A DNA stretch of 64,000 bases from Riptortus pedestris (taxonomy: Eukaryota; Arthropoda; Insecta; Hemiptera; Alydidae): NCBI GenBank assembly GCA_019009955.1, contig CM032232.1:136172001-136236000 (forward strand), written 5' to 3'. The position numbers and the translations under genes were made by a program. The notes under the pieces were generated by a model. That model saw only the letters and a list, made by a program, of their open reading frames with translations, had not been told where the DNA came from and did no database searches. Shown in pieces: positions 11,067-21,679 of the stretch. How positions within the stretch are numbered: position 1 is the first letter of the stretch; each line of letters begins with the position of its first letter.

Positions 11067-12450
11067 CCCATCACGCAGGGGCTGCGTAAACTATGTAGAT
11101 TTCCCACACAATGAACAAGTATATACACAGTTAACACTACCGTGAATGTTTAGTAAATAAATATAAACGGTAAGAAAAAATCTTTAAGTCAATTTACAAT
11201 ACGAGTTAATAATCTCTACAACGGAAAGCGGCTGAATTGTAAACAAACAGCCTAGCCAACCTCGTAGCGCTGAATAGGTAGATAGACCGGAAAGACAAAC
11301 AATTAATGAAATATATCTGAATATGACATTAATTTTGTAGAAAACAATTTACGAAAGCTGGTGCTGTAATTTGTAATGAATCAGAATCAGTTTTATCTTC
11401 TTCACTCAAATTTTAGAAATCCAATAACAAAAGAAGGGGGAAGGGGTCAGCAGAAGTTCAATGAAAACATTATTTGGTATTTTACCTTGTAATGAAGTAG
11501 TTCATGAAATAACAGCTTATTGTTAATGTGACAAGAGTAGAAGTGGGGGTTTGCTGAAGGTTGAAAACTTAACCTATAACATATAATTATTATATTTACG
11601 TAAGTATGCTCATTTCTGCAAATATTTTCAGTATTGCCCTACATTAAAATTTTTTGAAAATGTTGTATTGTTTCAAGTATTGTAATACGCGGTCTATATA
11701 CGGGCTACAGTCATGTAGTAATTCAGTCAAAGTGTATGGTAGGTCTAATTGAGTCCTTAAATAGCAGTCAGTAAGTATATGTTTTACTGTAAGTCTACAG
11801 TTACAGTGTTGGCAGTAGGATTCGTCTTCTCCAGTAAGTAGATAAGTGTGAGTCAGTCTTGAATGGCCAATTCTCAACCTCGTTAAAACTACTTCTTCTC
11901 TTCTAATTAGCCTTTTTGAGGAAGGCCATTCGCCAAGTGTATGTTTCAGTTCTCGAAATTTGTTATCAGTTGTGGTAAACCATGTTTTCTGCCACGAATT
12001 GAGTATCATATGTTTTGCTTGGGCTTGAATATCTTGGTGTGTACAGTATGTGTTGTAAGTTCTTTTTTGAGTAGCTGACTTGGCAAGTTCGTCTACTTGT
12101 GTGCTTTGTTTAATGTTTGTATGTCCGGGTAACCAGTACATAGTTATTCTTTTGTTTAATGTCTGGATTTGTGTAACATGTACGAGATGAGTGGATGTGA
12201 ACTGTATATGTTTTTTAGTGAATGTAATGAGCTAAGAGAGTCAGTGCAAATTATGATGTTGAAGGTTCAAAACTGAATAATGCAAATATCTTGTTAGTAT
12301 TCAGGATAGAGAATAAATATATACAACAATATTTATAGTAAATTTAATGTGCAATAGGATTTTTTCGTACAGAAGCAGAGATATTTCGAAGCTTCGAAAA
12401 TCGTGTCATGTGCGCCCTCAATAGCTGATTTCCCTTAAGGGAAAAAAATC
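11067..12450 (+). mobile_element. Family A element (A2 subtype), split by a LINE
   Basis: Left end gcccatcacgcaggggctgc, preceded by AAAA. The A2-type interior reads gtgggggtttgctgaaggtt. After the LINE at 11570-12260 the element resumes with atgcaaatatcttgttagta and reaches the right-end palindrome (ctgatttcccttaaggga) at about 12424-12445. Removing the LINE restores a continuous A2 sequence. Confidence 0.75.
11570..12260 (-). pseudogene. 5'-truncated LINE: RNase H domain and C-terminal Cys/His tail
   Basis: The reverse strand encodes the end of a non-LTR retrotransposon polyprotein. A first piece reads ICTDSLSSLHSLKN, the RNase H segment with a catalytic-type Asp. A frameshift near 12180-12190 leads into a 165-codon open frame (12141 to 11644) with WLPGH, VDELAK (the usual RNase H His and Asp motifs), LRIGHSRLTH and a CQHCNCRLTVKHILTDC zinc-knuckle-like tail. 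This order is typical of the I/Jockey/R1-type LINEs that carry RNase H. The copy is dead on arrival: it lacks the endonuclease and almost all of the reverse transcriptase. A 14-bp repeat (gaaggttgaaaact / gaaggttcaaaact) at 11556-11569 and 12261-12274 marks its insertion into an A2 element. Confidence 0.8.
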
Positions 12451-13239
12451 ATTAAAGGTCAGAGTGAATTATTTTCAAAAATTGTCCATTACCTATGTAA
12501 AATATTAAAAGAGAGTTATATTTAAAAAGAATAAAAAATCAATAATAAATTTTAATATAAATGTACATATTATATATATGTAAATGTCATATACTTAAAA
12601 AAATAAAATAAATCGAATACAATGTTATATTTTTTTAAATTAAAAATTTTTACCACGTATTTAAAAATTAGGCTATTATCCAGAATGTGAAACCCTTGCT
12701 TGCTTAGCTTGGCCTGTATTGTGTGATAAATTATTTTTTATTGCATACTGAATTATATGACTAAACATTGCACCGAACAAATTTTGAAATATTTTGTACA
12801 GAAAAAAAGATATGATAGCACAAAGTTGACCTCTTTTTTCGTACTTGGGTAGATCAAGCACTGCATGTAGAAGAGATGCCACAGACAAAACAGCAACAAA
12901 CAAACGTTATAAACTATAAAATTTAAATGTTCGTTAAAAGTGAAATGGTAGAAGATCAAAAGACGAAAAAATACATGTCTAAAAAATGGTCCACATATTC
13001 AAGACGCTAATTTTGCCGTGACCACCTCGGTGGTAAATTGGAATGATTTTTTATGCATGTACAGTATTCGCGCATCAGCGCCAAAGAATACGAAACTTGT
13101 AGAGTAAAAAATAAATAAGTTGATGACATTCCATGTGTTGTTTCATCAGTTAACCTTCCGCCATTTCACAGTCAACGTAAATTGGATTAACGTCACATTT
13201 TTACGTTACAAATTTAACTGGCAATCATTGTAAGAGTTA
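12451..13239. other. AT-rich unassigned sequence with a short recurring motif
   Basis: Largely unique and very AT-rich. 13055-13110 contains tacgaaacttgtagagtaaa, nearly repeated at 56380 (tacgaaacatgtagagcatt). Both resemble the end regions of some invertebrate retroelements. The two reverse open frames at 12676-12959 overlap each other and look incidental. Confidence 0.4.
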
Positions 13240-14340
13240 TTCTCAAGTTTTTGGAAGACGTATAAATTAATCAATCATTATTGTTCATTCGATAGCTTTG
13301 TAAATGGAACAATCACTATTCATTATTCGTAAACTCTATGAATAAATTAATTAATCATTATTCTTCATCAGAAATTCAGAAAGGATCATTTACTATCCGT
13401 TATTCGTCGGCTCTTTGAATGGATGAATCATTATTCATCATTCCTAAAATAAATGTGTGGATTATTCAATCATTATTATTGTTTAGAAACTAATCATTAT
13501 TCGCTAATTAATAAAATTCCCGAGTGATCTCTTTCATTCGTTAGGTTTATGTATGAATAAATCACTATTCATTATTCGTAAACTCTACGAATGAATTAAT
13601 TAATCATTATTCTTCATCAGGAAGCTTTGTGAATGGATCAATTATTATTCGTTATTCGTAAGCTCTATGATTGGATGAATCACTATTCATCATTCGTAAG
13701 ATCTATGAAGGGACTAATCAATCATTATCGTTCATTCGTTAGCTTTATGTGCGAATCAATCACTATTCATTATTCGTAAACTCTAAGAATGAACTAATTA
13801 ATCATTTATCTTCATCTAGAAGCAATGTAAATGGATCAATTATTATTCGTTATTCCTGAGCTCTATGAATGGATCAATCATTAGTCATCATTCGTAAGAT
13901 CTATGAGCGGATTAATCAATAATTATCGTTCATTCGTTAGCTTAATGTATGAATTAATCAATATTCATTATTCCTAAACTCTACGAATTAATTAATTACT
14001 CATTATTCGTCAACTGGAAGATTTGGGAATGGATCAATTATTATTCGTTATTCGTAAGGTCTATGAATGGATCAATCATTAGTCATCATTCGTAGGATCT
14101 ATGAGCGGATTAATCAATAATTATCGTTCATTCGTTATGTTTATGTATGAATCAATCAATATTCATTATTCGAAAACTCTACGAATGAATTAATTACTCA
14201 TTATTCTTCATCGGGAAGCTTTGTGAATGGATCAATTATTATTTATTATTCGTAAGCTCTATGAATGGATGAATCATTATTCATCATTCGTAAGATCTAT
14301 GAGTGGATTAATCGATCATTATTATTCTTTATTAATAAAA
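13240..14340. repeat. 198-bp higher-order tandem repeat
   Basis: A landmark (actctacgaatgaattaatt and variants) recurs at about 13582, 13780, 13978 and 14176, exactly 198 bp apart, with an earlier one at 13333 (249 bp before). Each 198-bp block consists of about four related subunits of 45-50 bp built on attattcgt/aagctctatgaatggat cores. The array is thus a higher-order repeat with diverged subunits. Confidence 0.9.
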
Positions 14341-14889
14341 TTCCAAAATGATTTAAGTTAGTCCCTCTTAAAAGCAGATTGATTAATATTTCTATTAAGC
14401 TAATTATTTCTGTCCATTTTGTACAAGCACTAAGATGGTTCGTGTAAAAAACAGTTTAAGTGAAGACATTCTCCATGAAAACATTGTATCTTGTTTAGAA
14501 TTCCCCTGGCAATAATGCAGGTTAATCCGAAACCCTAGTGGATGCCAATCTCATTTGTGTTCGAGCAGCGTACAACTATTTAAGTGTCCATTAGACTCCA
14601 GGTTCTTTTGGAATATCTCCAGAACCTAGGCAGGACATACGACTCCGTTCCAGTAATAGGGAAATCACGTTACTCAGCAAAAATCCGGGTTTTCGTAGGG
14701 GAAAGAAAATTAGTCTAAAACTTTAAGCCCATGAACGCTAAAACTATTTAAACCCTGTGATAATTTAATATCATCTTTGTCATACGAACATATTTTAAGG
14801 GATTGAAATAATAGCCATCTTCTTCACGGGGATTTTTTATTGCACATAGAGCTTATAGGCGTAACTTCTCATGCCGATAGAAGTTCAAA
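14341..14889. other. Unassigned spacer
   Basis: Unique-looking sequence between two tandem arrays, without gene or repeat signals. Confidence 0.5.
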
Positions 14890-15307
14890 TTATAGTATAT
14901 ATCATTCAATCATTAATTAATTACAGTATACATCTTTCAATAATTAATTAATTATATTATACATCTTTCAATCATTAATTAATTATAGAATACATCTTTC
15001 AATCATTAATTAATTATAGTATACATCTTTCTATCATTAATTAATTATACTATACATATTTCAATCATTAATTAATTATACTATTCATATGTCAATCATT
15101 AATTAATTATACTATTCATATGTCAATCATTAATTAATTATAGTATTCATATGTCAATCATTAATTAATTATACTATTCATATGTCAATCATTAATTAAT
15201 TATACTATTCATATGTCAATCATTAATTAATTATACTATTCATATGTCAATCATTAATTAATTATAATATACATCTTTCAATCATTAATTAATTATAGTA
15301 TAGATCT
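14890..15307. repeat. 31-bp tandem repeat (minisatellite)
   Basis: About 13 contiguous units of 31 bp built on tcaatcattaattaattat followed by a variable part (agtatacatcttt or actattcatatg). Two unit variants occur in blocks, suggesting local amplification of each. Confidence 0.92.
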
Positions 15308-16500
15308 TCGAATTACAGAATAAATCTTTGAATTTTAGTATACGTTTGAACAAATATGACACACTCACGTTAGAAATTCAACATTAAGAAAGGGTCGGGA
15401 GCCCTAAAACAGCTGTTCATTAAATAACAAAGTCGATACCGCGGTATGCGTTGACTAAGCAGATTTCCCACTCGTGACTCTGCGGTAAGCATCTTTGGGA
15501 TGTATGATCGAACTTGGCCTTTTTACACTCCCAATTATGAATAAAGTTTTTAGGATTAACTATGACCAGAAACACAGAGGATGGCACAGAGATGAAACAG
15601 TTATTTTTGTTTCATTTTTTCAATTTTTGTTTTATCGTTATCAAACTCGATATATAGGGGCTCAGGTTGGCCGTGAGAGTTAGGGCGTTTGTCCTAATCT
15701 CGTGTGGCAGGCCTTGAGTGGCGGGTTCTATAGCCGCCCTGGGCAGTAGAAAGTTATTTAGTGACGAACTCATTAAAGACCTTAAGCCCATCCTGGCTAG
15801 AAAAGGGTGGTAACCTGTAGATAACCCGTCCCGATTAGCCTAGTAGCATAAAGTGGACGTAAATAATATTAAACATAAACTCGATATATAAGCGTTTCAA
15901 GAAAACTAAAGATATTTAATCCTTTTACGTAAAATGAAAAATCCAGTGAAGTGCCCCCTCCCCACTTCCACTTGTCTGATTTTGGAGGATTAGAAGAGGA
16001 ATTTCGAAAATTTGAAATATCTTCATTATTATACGTCAAATAATGAAATTGTATAACAGTCTTATTGAAGATTTTACTGTTTATAAATGTTGTTGTATAG
16101 GCTTATTCTGTATCTTGAATATTAACCAAGAGACGAAGACATTTTGATTGTTTAGTTTTCCTGCTCATGCCATATTAATAATAAGCTGTTATAGGATGAA
16201 CGAGTTTATTGTAAGCTGATATACAAAATATTGTTTTCAATAGTCTTTATCATGCGAGGTTCGTGCAAATTCGTAGTGTGATGTCGTCGTAAATTAAAAT
16301 TTTACGGTCTAACTCAATTTTTTTTTTCCGATTTAGACCATTCTCAACATTTAAGCTTTACTGCCAACACTGAAGATCATATTTGTAATTGGCTGAAATG
16401 GGGCCTGAAATAGTGGTGGATTTAAAAATATACCCGTTATTATGAGTCAGGTCGTAATGTTTTATAGAACAAATCTTGTTAAACTATTGATTGTCAACAA
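15308..16500 (-). mobile_element. Diverged family A (A2-type) sequences, reverse, carrying a SINE
   Basis: A stray left-end fragment (actaagcagatttcccact) lies at 15453-15471. From about 15615 a reverse A interior appears (caatttttgttttatcgtta), is interrupted by the SINE at 15657-15876, and resumes at 15891 through ctgtatcttgaatattaacc (about 16110) and A2-type sequence to about 16500. It is diverged and partly rearranged, with no coding capacity. Confidence 0.6.
15657..15876 (+). mobile_element. tRNA-derived SINE with perfect target-site duplication
   Basis: This copy defines the SINE boundaries. A perfect 14-bp repeat, aaactcgatatata, flanks it at 15643-15656 and 15877-15890 and comes from the host A element. 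The 220-bp insert starts ggggctcaggttggccgtga (box A-like). A box B-like gggttctatagcc follows at about 15723-15735. The body contains atcctggctagaaaagggtg, and the 3' end is aataatattaaacat. The head resembles a class II (Ser- or Leu-like) tRNA with a long variable region; the exact source tRNA cannot be settled by eye. Confidence 0.88.
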
Positions 16501-16519
16501 TTGATGTTGAGTGCATTTT

Positions 16520-16738
16520 AGCAGATTTCCCTTAAGGGAAATCAGCTATTGAGGTCGTACTCATGATGCGAGTGTCGAAAAATTTCTTCAAATTTCCATT
16601 GATCCTGAAAGATGAAAGATTTCTCATTACCGTTTGTATTTAATCACGGTGGTATTGTGTTACCAGTATGCAGATTTCTCTATTGTAAAACTTCACATGG
16701 GAAATCTGCTTAGTTTACGCAACCCCTGCGTGACGGAC
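16520..16738 (-). mobile_element. Short family A copy with both ends intact
   Basis: Both termini are intact (AGCAGATTTCCC with the palindrome on the left, ccctgcgtgacggac on the right) but the middle is largely deleted, leaving 219 bp. TTTT flanks both sides (16516-16519 and 16739-16742). The TA centre and the conserved tcggatcg/gttaacggct interior are absent. Confidence 0.85.
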
Positions 16739-16797
16739 TTTTATATATAAGTAGATAATATGGAGAGAGATGAGATCACAAGAATGTTCTACCAGCA

Positions 16798-16838
16798 CAT
16801 AGGAAATCTGCTTAGTTTACGCAGCCCCTGCGTGACGG
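16798..16838 (-). mobile_element. Family A left-end fragment
   Basis: An isolated piece of the A left terminus (ggaaatctgcttagtttacg ... gacggc) without the rest of an element, about 60 bp from the 16520-16738 copy. Confidence 0.7.
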
Positions 16839-16839
16839 C

Positions 16840-17841
16840 CTTTATTCTATTAGGAATCCGTGCCGTTATTATCCAAAAGGAAATTCACTTGGCAGAGAAG
16901 GAAGTGCCCTAACGGTGAATGACCAAGGCACCTGTTGTACATCCTCTGATAAAACTTAATTATGCAGGACCACTCATAGCTTACAGCTGTTTACCATAAC
17001 CATAAGGCTCCAGCTTGTAAAAATAATGCGAAAGCGCACGCCCTAGGGCAACAAGCAGCGTGGGCGGGACAAGTGCTTCGATATGACTTAACAAGATTCC
17101 AGGAGTACTTAACTCGCTGGATAACTGGAACTCTCCAGGCAGGCCTTTAAAAATATCCAAATCCGAATGGCGCATTCACAATTACTTATGAGAGATTTTA
17201 TTCTGACGTCTTATTCAGAGAGTCCTTTAAAATTACAGTGCAAGCTTCATAAATACAGATTTTATAAATTATTTACACATTTGCAAACGAATATTATTAC
17301 TGTTTTGATTATGTTAAATATATAAAAAAATATGCAGCATCAACTAAAGTAAGCTATATGACAGCTTATTACATATAAATAACTACATAATTTCATACAT
17401 AACGTGTTTTAAATAAAATTTAACTCCCACTTTACAGTTCCACGGCTAATTGAGACGGGTTACCTACAGGTTTCCTCTTAATCTTAACTTTCGCTAACAA
17501 CTTGCCAGTGGGACAGGGCTGGAGAGTAGATTAAAGTTGTACTCCGCATGCTCATACTGGCTAATAGTCTATCATTAGTCAGATTATGCTAAGGGCAACG
17601 AAGGAATGACTCTCTAACATTTCCGGCCTCGTGTTTGCATCTCTCCACCCTTACTGAACACTTTAGATAGTCCAGAAGACAACGGGAAACCTCTACTTGT
17701 CCCTGTGACCAAGGCCACACACCCGTTGTGAATTAGTCTCTGGATACAAACAACATTTGTAACCGTCATCCATTTTTTGTAATCCTTCGTTAAGCATTCC
17801 TTCTTCAATAATCTGTCGCAACTTGAGGTAACATAAGTAAC
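16840..17841. other. Mostly unassigned; small SINE remnant
   Basis: 17421-17475 matches the SINE tail in reverse (ggctaattgagacgggttac). Two 64-codon reverse open frames (16981-17175, 17614-17808) lie in less AT-rich stretches but show no recognisable domain. Confidence 0.4.
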
Positions 17842-18546
17842 ACAGAACTGGGGCTAATTGGGATGGGTTATCTATAGGTTACTACCCTTATAGCAGATTT
17901 CCCTTAAGGGAAATCAGCTATAGAGGTCGTACTCATGACAGAATTTTCGAAATCTTTCTTCAAATGTCCATCGATCCTACCTAGCAGATAACGAAAATGA
18001 GGTCCGTTCAGAACTGTGTGTGTGTATATATATGTCTGTTTCCGGTCTAGTGGTAGCAATTTTTGTTTGATCGTTACAAAACTCGATATTTAGTCGTTTT
18101 ATGTAAAAGGAAAGATCAAGTTCGTTAACGGCTGAAATCGGACAAGTCGGAGCGGGAGTTTAAAGGGAAGGATTTTGGAAAATTCGAAAAATCTCCGTTA
18201 CTATAAGTCGGATCGCAAAATTGTACAAAATCAATCTCATTGTAAATTAAATTTAATATAAATATTGTTATACACATTTATTCTCAGTCTTAAATATTAA
18301 CCGAGATATTTGCATTTTTTTTTGTAAATCAAGGTGGCTAACGGACGAGAGGGACTTTCCCGCCAAAAGCTAGTTCTGCCGTTTCCTTAACTTCTCGGCT
18401 CTCGTGAAACTTCTCTTTTGTAAAACTTCACGTGGGAAATCTGCTTAGTTTACGCAACCCCTGCGTGACGAACTTTTCTAACCGGAGTGGGACTAAGGAT
18501 TTCATTTAAGGAGTCCGTTATTAAGTAAATTCCTATTGCCCAGGTA
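17842..18546 (-). mobile_element. tRNA-derived SINE, split by a family A element
   Basis: 17842-17891 holds the SINE tail region (ggctaattgggatgggttat). The SINE continues at 18474-18546 (ttttctaaccggagtgggac ... cccagg) after an intervening A element. The tRNA-like head is missing. Other copies in the window read accctttt then ctagcc at the junction, which supplies the empty-site sequence. Confidence 0.8.
17892..18473 (-). mobile_element. Family A element, full length, inserted in a SINE
   Basis: A complete 582-bp reverse copy. Order: AGCAGATTTCCC with the perfect terminal palindrome, gtcgtactcatgacagaat, gaggtccgttcagaac, a short TG/TA centre, the conserved interior, then ttcacgtgggaaatctgctt and the end gcgtgacgaac. 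The SINE target is TTTT. The copy is flanked by TTAT (17888-17891) and TTTT (18474-18477), which fits a 4-bp duplication with one later substitution. Confidence 0.9.
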
Positions 18547-18995
18547 TTTTTTTCCTGAAGCTATTATTCACCATTATGAAAGTTATATATAGCAAGCCCT
18601 GTACGTAGAATATAAGTTTTGCCTCCTTCAAGTTTAACTATTTATAGTTTTTCTTTAAGTTTTCCCCCACCCCCCTCATGTTGTAAATATAATAACAATT
18701 GATATTTAGTTTTGTCCATTTAGTTTATGTCTATTTATTTTGAACATTTGTAAAACTTAGCATTGTAAAAATTTTAATATTTATTTAATTTTGTAAAATT
18801 ATAATCTAACATGTTAAAAGATAAATCGCCATTGTAGCGGCATGGTTCTATTTATTTTGTACATTTGTAAAATTTAGCTTTGTAAAAATGTTAATATTCA
18901 TTTTATTTTGTAAAATTATATTCAAACATGTTAAAAGATGAATCGCCATTGTAGCGGCGTAATAATAGATAAATAATAATAATAAAATAATGCAC
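18547..18995 (+). mobile_element. Probable LINE 3' untranslated region with AAT tail
   Basis: Two tandem copies of about 117 bp (18730-18845 and 18847-18962) each contain tttgtaaaatttagctttg-like and aatcgccattgtagcggc segments. They are followed by an AAT-rich tail (aataataataataaaataat). A duplicated 3' end with a simple-repeat tail is common in RNase H-bearing LINEs. No coding sequence remains, so the assignment is inferred. Confidence 0.5.
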
Positions 18996-19526
18996 AGGTG
19001 ATAATGGAACTCAAGACTCTAGGTTTTTTAAGAATGATTAAAATGTCTTTTATAAATCAGCTCATGTAGGCAACAGCCTAATATATCTCAAAAATATCTA
19101 TAATTTTTGATATTTAGTACATAAGTTTGAATTTTTTCTTTATTGATTAACCTTGAACATTTATATCGGAGTTGATTTTAATTTCAGGATTCTCTCTGTA
19201 TGTCTGAAGATTATTCCAACTTCATAAGCTGTATATTGCTAGTCAGGCTTTGTCTTTCTTAAATCCCGCCCACAGGTGGCGGAATGACTACTGACCCCCC
19301 TCCCGGGTACAAAGAGGTCCGGCACTCACTATCAAAGAAAAGTCAAGACCTCCTTGGTTAATGGAGGTTTCACAACACTGATCGGAAATCCCCCTAAAGA
19401 TCTACAAGGCTAACAATGCCGACCGAAACAAACACTAGGTTAATGAATGGTGACGTGAATACACTATGAAGTTTTTGAATCCTCTTCAATCGCTAGTCCA
19501 TTCGATTAATTATTATTATTATTATG
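18996..19526. other. Unassigned; part looks element-like
   Basis: 19255-19500 is less AT-rich and ends in ATT repeats just before a SINE, which may indicate the tail of another retroelement. No protein similarity is seen. Confidence 0.35.
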
Positions 19527-19640
19527 TATTAACGTCCACTTTTTGCAACTCAGGCTGATTGGGACGTGTTATCTACAGGTTACCACCCTTTTCTACCCAG
19601 GGTGGGATTGTAGGATGTTATTTAATGAATTTCGATTAAT
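19527..19640 (-). mobile_element. SINE 3' fragment
   Basis: Matches the tail half of the SINE in reverse (aacgtccactttttgcaact, ggttaccacccttttctacc). It is cut off before the tRNA-like head. Confidence 0.75.
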
Positions 19641-20336
19641 AAGTTATCCTTTTAAAAAAAAAAAAGAAAAAAAAAAGGAAAGAAAAGCAGTCAGGGGACT
19701 GCCGGTAGAAGTGAAAACTCCTTTAGCTTTGATCGCTCAATTTTGGCATTGCTGAGAAATTTTTTTTACGAAGTCTTATTTTAAAAATATTTTTAGTTAT
19801 TTATCAATTAGTAACAGTTATGTTCTATTTTACATGAAAAAATGAAATAACAAAAATAATAGTGATAAAAAAAATAATGTACCACGAATTGTTTTATTTA
19901 TCAATATAAAATACTATACATAATTATTTCAGTTATTTTACATAAAAGAAAAAAATTACATTTCAGAATTATTACAAATGCTTTACAAAAATAAGTAAGT
20001 ACGCTCAGAAAAATCAATTTCTATCCATAATTTCAACACCTCTTGCACCATCATCACTGCCAGCATCATCACCAATTTCTAAAACTGATACAATCGGTAT
20101 ATGGTAGCTAAAGTAGGATACAAACAGTTTTGATTCGAATTTATTTAAATATCGGAATTTATTTTAATATTCGAATTTATTTATTTAAATATTCGAATTT
20201 ATTTAAACTTCGGATTAAAATATCTATGAAAGTAAAAATGGTAGATATATAGTATCTGTAAACGAAATGATGCTGGTTTTGTCCTCTTTAAAATGGTATG
20301 CGAACGAAAACTCTAGCTAATTTGGTTCAGGAGTTA
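19641..20336. other. AT-rich sequence, partial retroposon-like segment
   Basis: 19653-19690 is an A-rich run, followed by gaagtgaaaactcctttagc, which also appears in part at 20344-20362. The remainder is AT-rich without recognisable genes. Confidence 0.35.
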
Positions 20337-20471
20337 TGAAGAAAAGAAGCTCCTTTAGCTTTGAGTTGAGTACTAGCGGTGGCGGTGGCGGTGTCGCGAT
20401 TTCATACTTTTTTCCTCTCCCGCAAATGCTTCCTTACGGGGTGCACAACGTGCCTAAAGAAGTTTTCACTT

Positions 20472-20532
<61 letters not shown>
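20337..20532 (+). mobile_element. Short retroposon-like segment with 60-base poly(A)
   Basis: A less AT-rich segment begins gaagaaaagaagctccttta and ends cctaaagaagttttcacttc, immediately followed by exactly 60 A (20473-20532). Related sequence lies at about 19695-19715. The long pure A tail suggests a recent retroposed copy. The open frame through the poly-lysine stretch is an artefact. Confidence 0.4.
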
Positions 20533-20533
<1 letters not shown>

Positions 20534-21230
20534 AGAATTGTCAATATTAGATTAGACTTTTTGCAATATTTTAAACTATAGAATAGAAACTCTTAAAAAA
20601 TGAAATGATAAAGCAAGCCTTCTAGCGGACACTCAAAGTTTCATCCAAAATATATTACCAAGAAAAACCTCAATTGACTTAGATAATGTTAATATTGTTC
20701 CTATTTCGTCAGATATCATTCGGATGAAAAAAACTTGCAAATCCATCCTACAAACTCTTTCCTGTTGTAGAATCATGATGACATCTCAGCTGATAGCTCT
20801 TTAAAAATTTAAAATCCAAAATGTCAAATTATTCTCCCAAGAGCGCATTGATAAAAAAAATAATTAAAAAGCTGTTCAAATATAGGATTTTGAATACATT
20901 GTACTTGTTGTAAGTTTAATAAGATAAATAACGATTCCTAAAAAATAAAAAAGGCATGACAAAACCCACCATATAGGGGAAAATCGTGTATTATACCCAT
21001 AGATATTAGAGATAATGACTCAATAAACCTATAGTTAAATGATGGTAATGTCTCAATTTTCTCTGAGCTATCGCCCCGATAAGAGAAACTTGCTAGTGTA
21101 TCCTGTATCCTCTATGCTATTGTAGAATCGTGATGAGATCCCTACCTCTCAGCTGAGGGATGCTTCGACTAAATCAGCTGTATCAAGCCCATATGTCACA
21201 TTGTTGGCCGAAGAGAGCAATAATATATAA
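20533..21230. mobile_element. Family E remnant (LINE-derived), copy 1
   Basis: Shares with 22.7-23.2, 25.1-25.3 and 27.6-27.8 kb a series of segments in the same order: aagcaagcc(t/a)tc, a taaac-ttta-ctaaatgatg block, agagaaacttgc, tgtagaatcgtgatga and ctcagctga. Reading frames are broken in both directions. Confidence 0.5.
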
Positions 21231-21430
21231 CTGAACTTTAAAAAGATTGTTATTTTTTTATTTATTCATGCAATGGGTTTCATTAAGCTTTGAAAATTAA
21301 ATTATCTTTTAACGTTTATTTTTTGTGAGTATTATAAGCATTATTAACTTTACAACAAACGCCAGATATTCAAATCTCTACAGTTCACCAAGTTTTTTTC
21401 TTTTGAGAAAAACTTATTAAAATTATTTAT

Positions 21431-21640
21431 TAACGTCACTTTTTGCAACTAAGGTTAATTGGGACTGTTTATCTACAGGTTACCACCCTTTTCTAGCCAG
21501 GGTGGGACTAAGGATTTTATTTTATGAGTTCATTACGAAATAAACTCCTAATTGCCCAGGCGGAAATCGAGCTCGCCACTGTAGGTTTACCATGTAAGAT
21601 TAAAGTCTACGCTTTATCTCACATGGCTAACCTAAGCCCC
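21431..21640 (-). mobile_element. tRNA-derived SINE, reverse copy
   Basis: Near full length: tail taacgtcactttttgcaact, body ccacccttttctagccaggg, box B-like ggaaatcgagctc and head cacatggctaacctaagccc, all read in reverse. Confidence 0.82.
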
Positions 21641-21679
21641 TAAAACGATTGATATGAATATTGTAAGTAAAAGAAATAA

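Noticed and set aside
20336..20581. Open frame with a poly-lysine stretch
   Set aside because: The lysines come from a 60-base A tail, and the remainder is the short retroposon-like segment.
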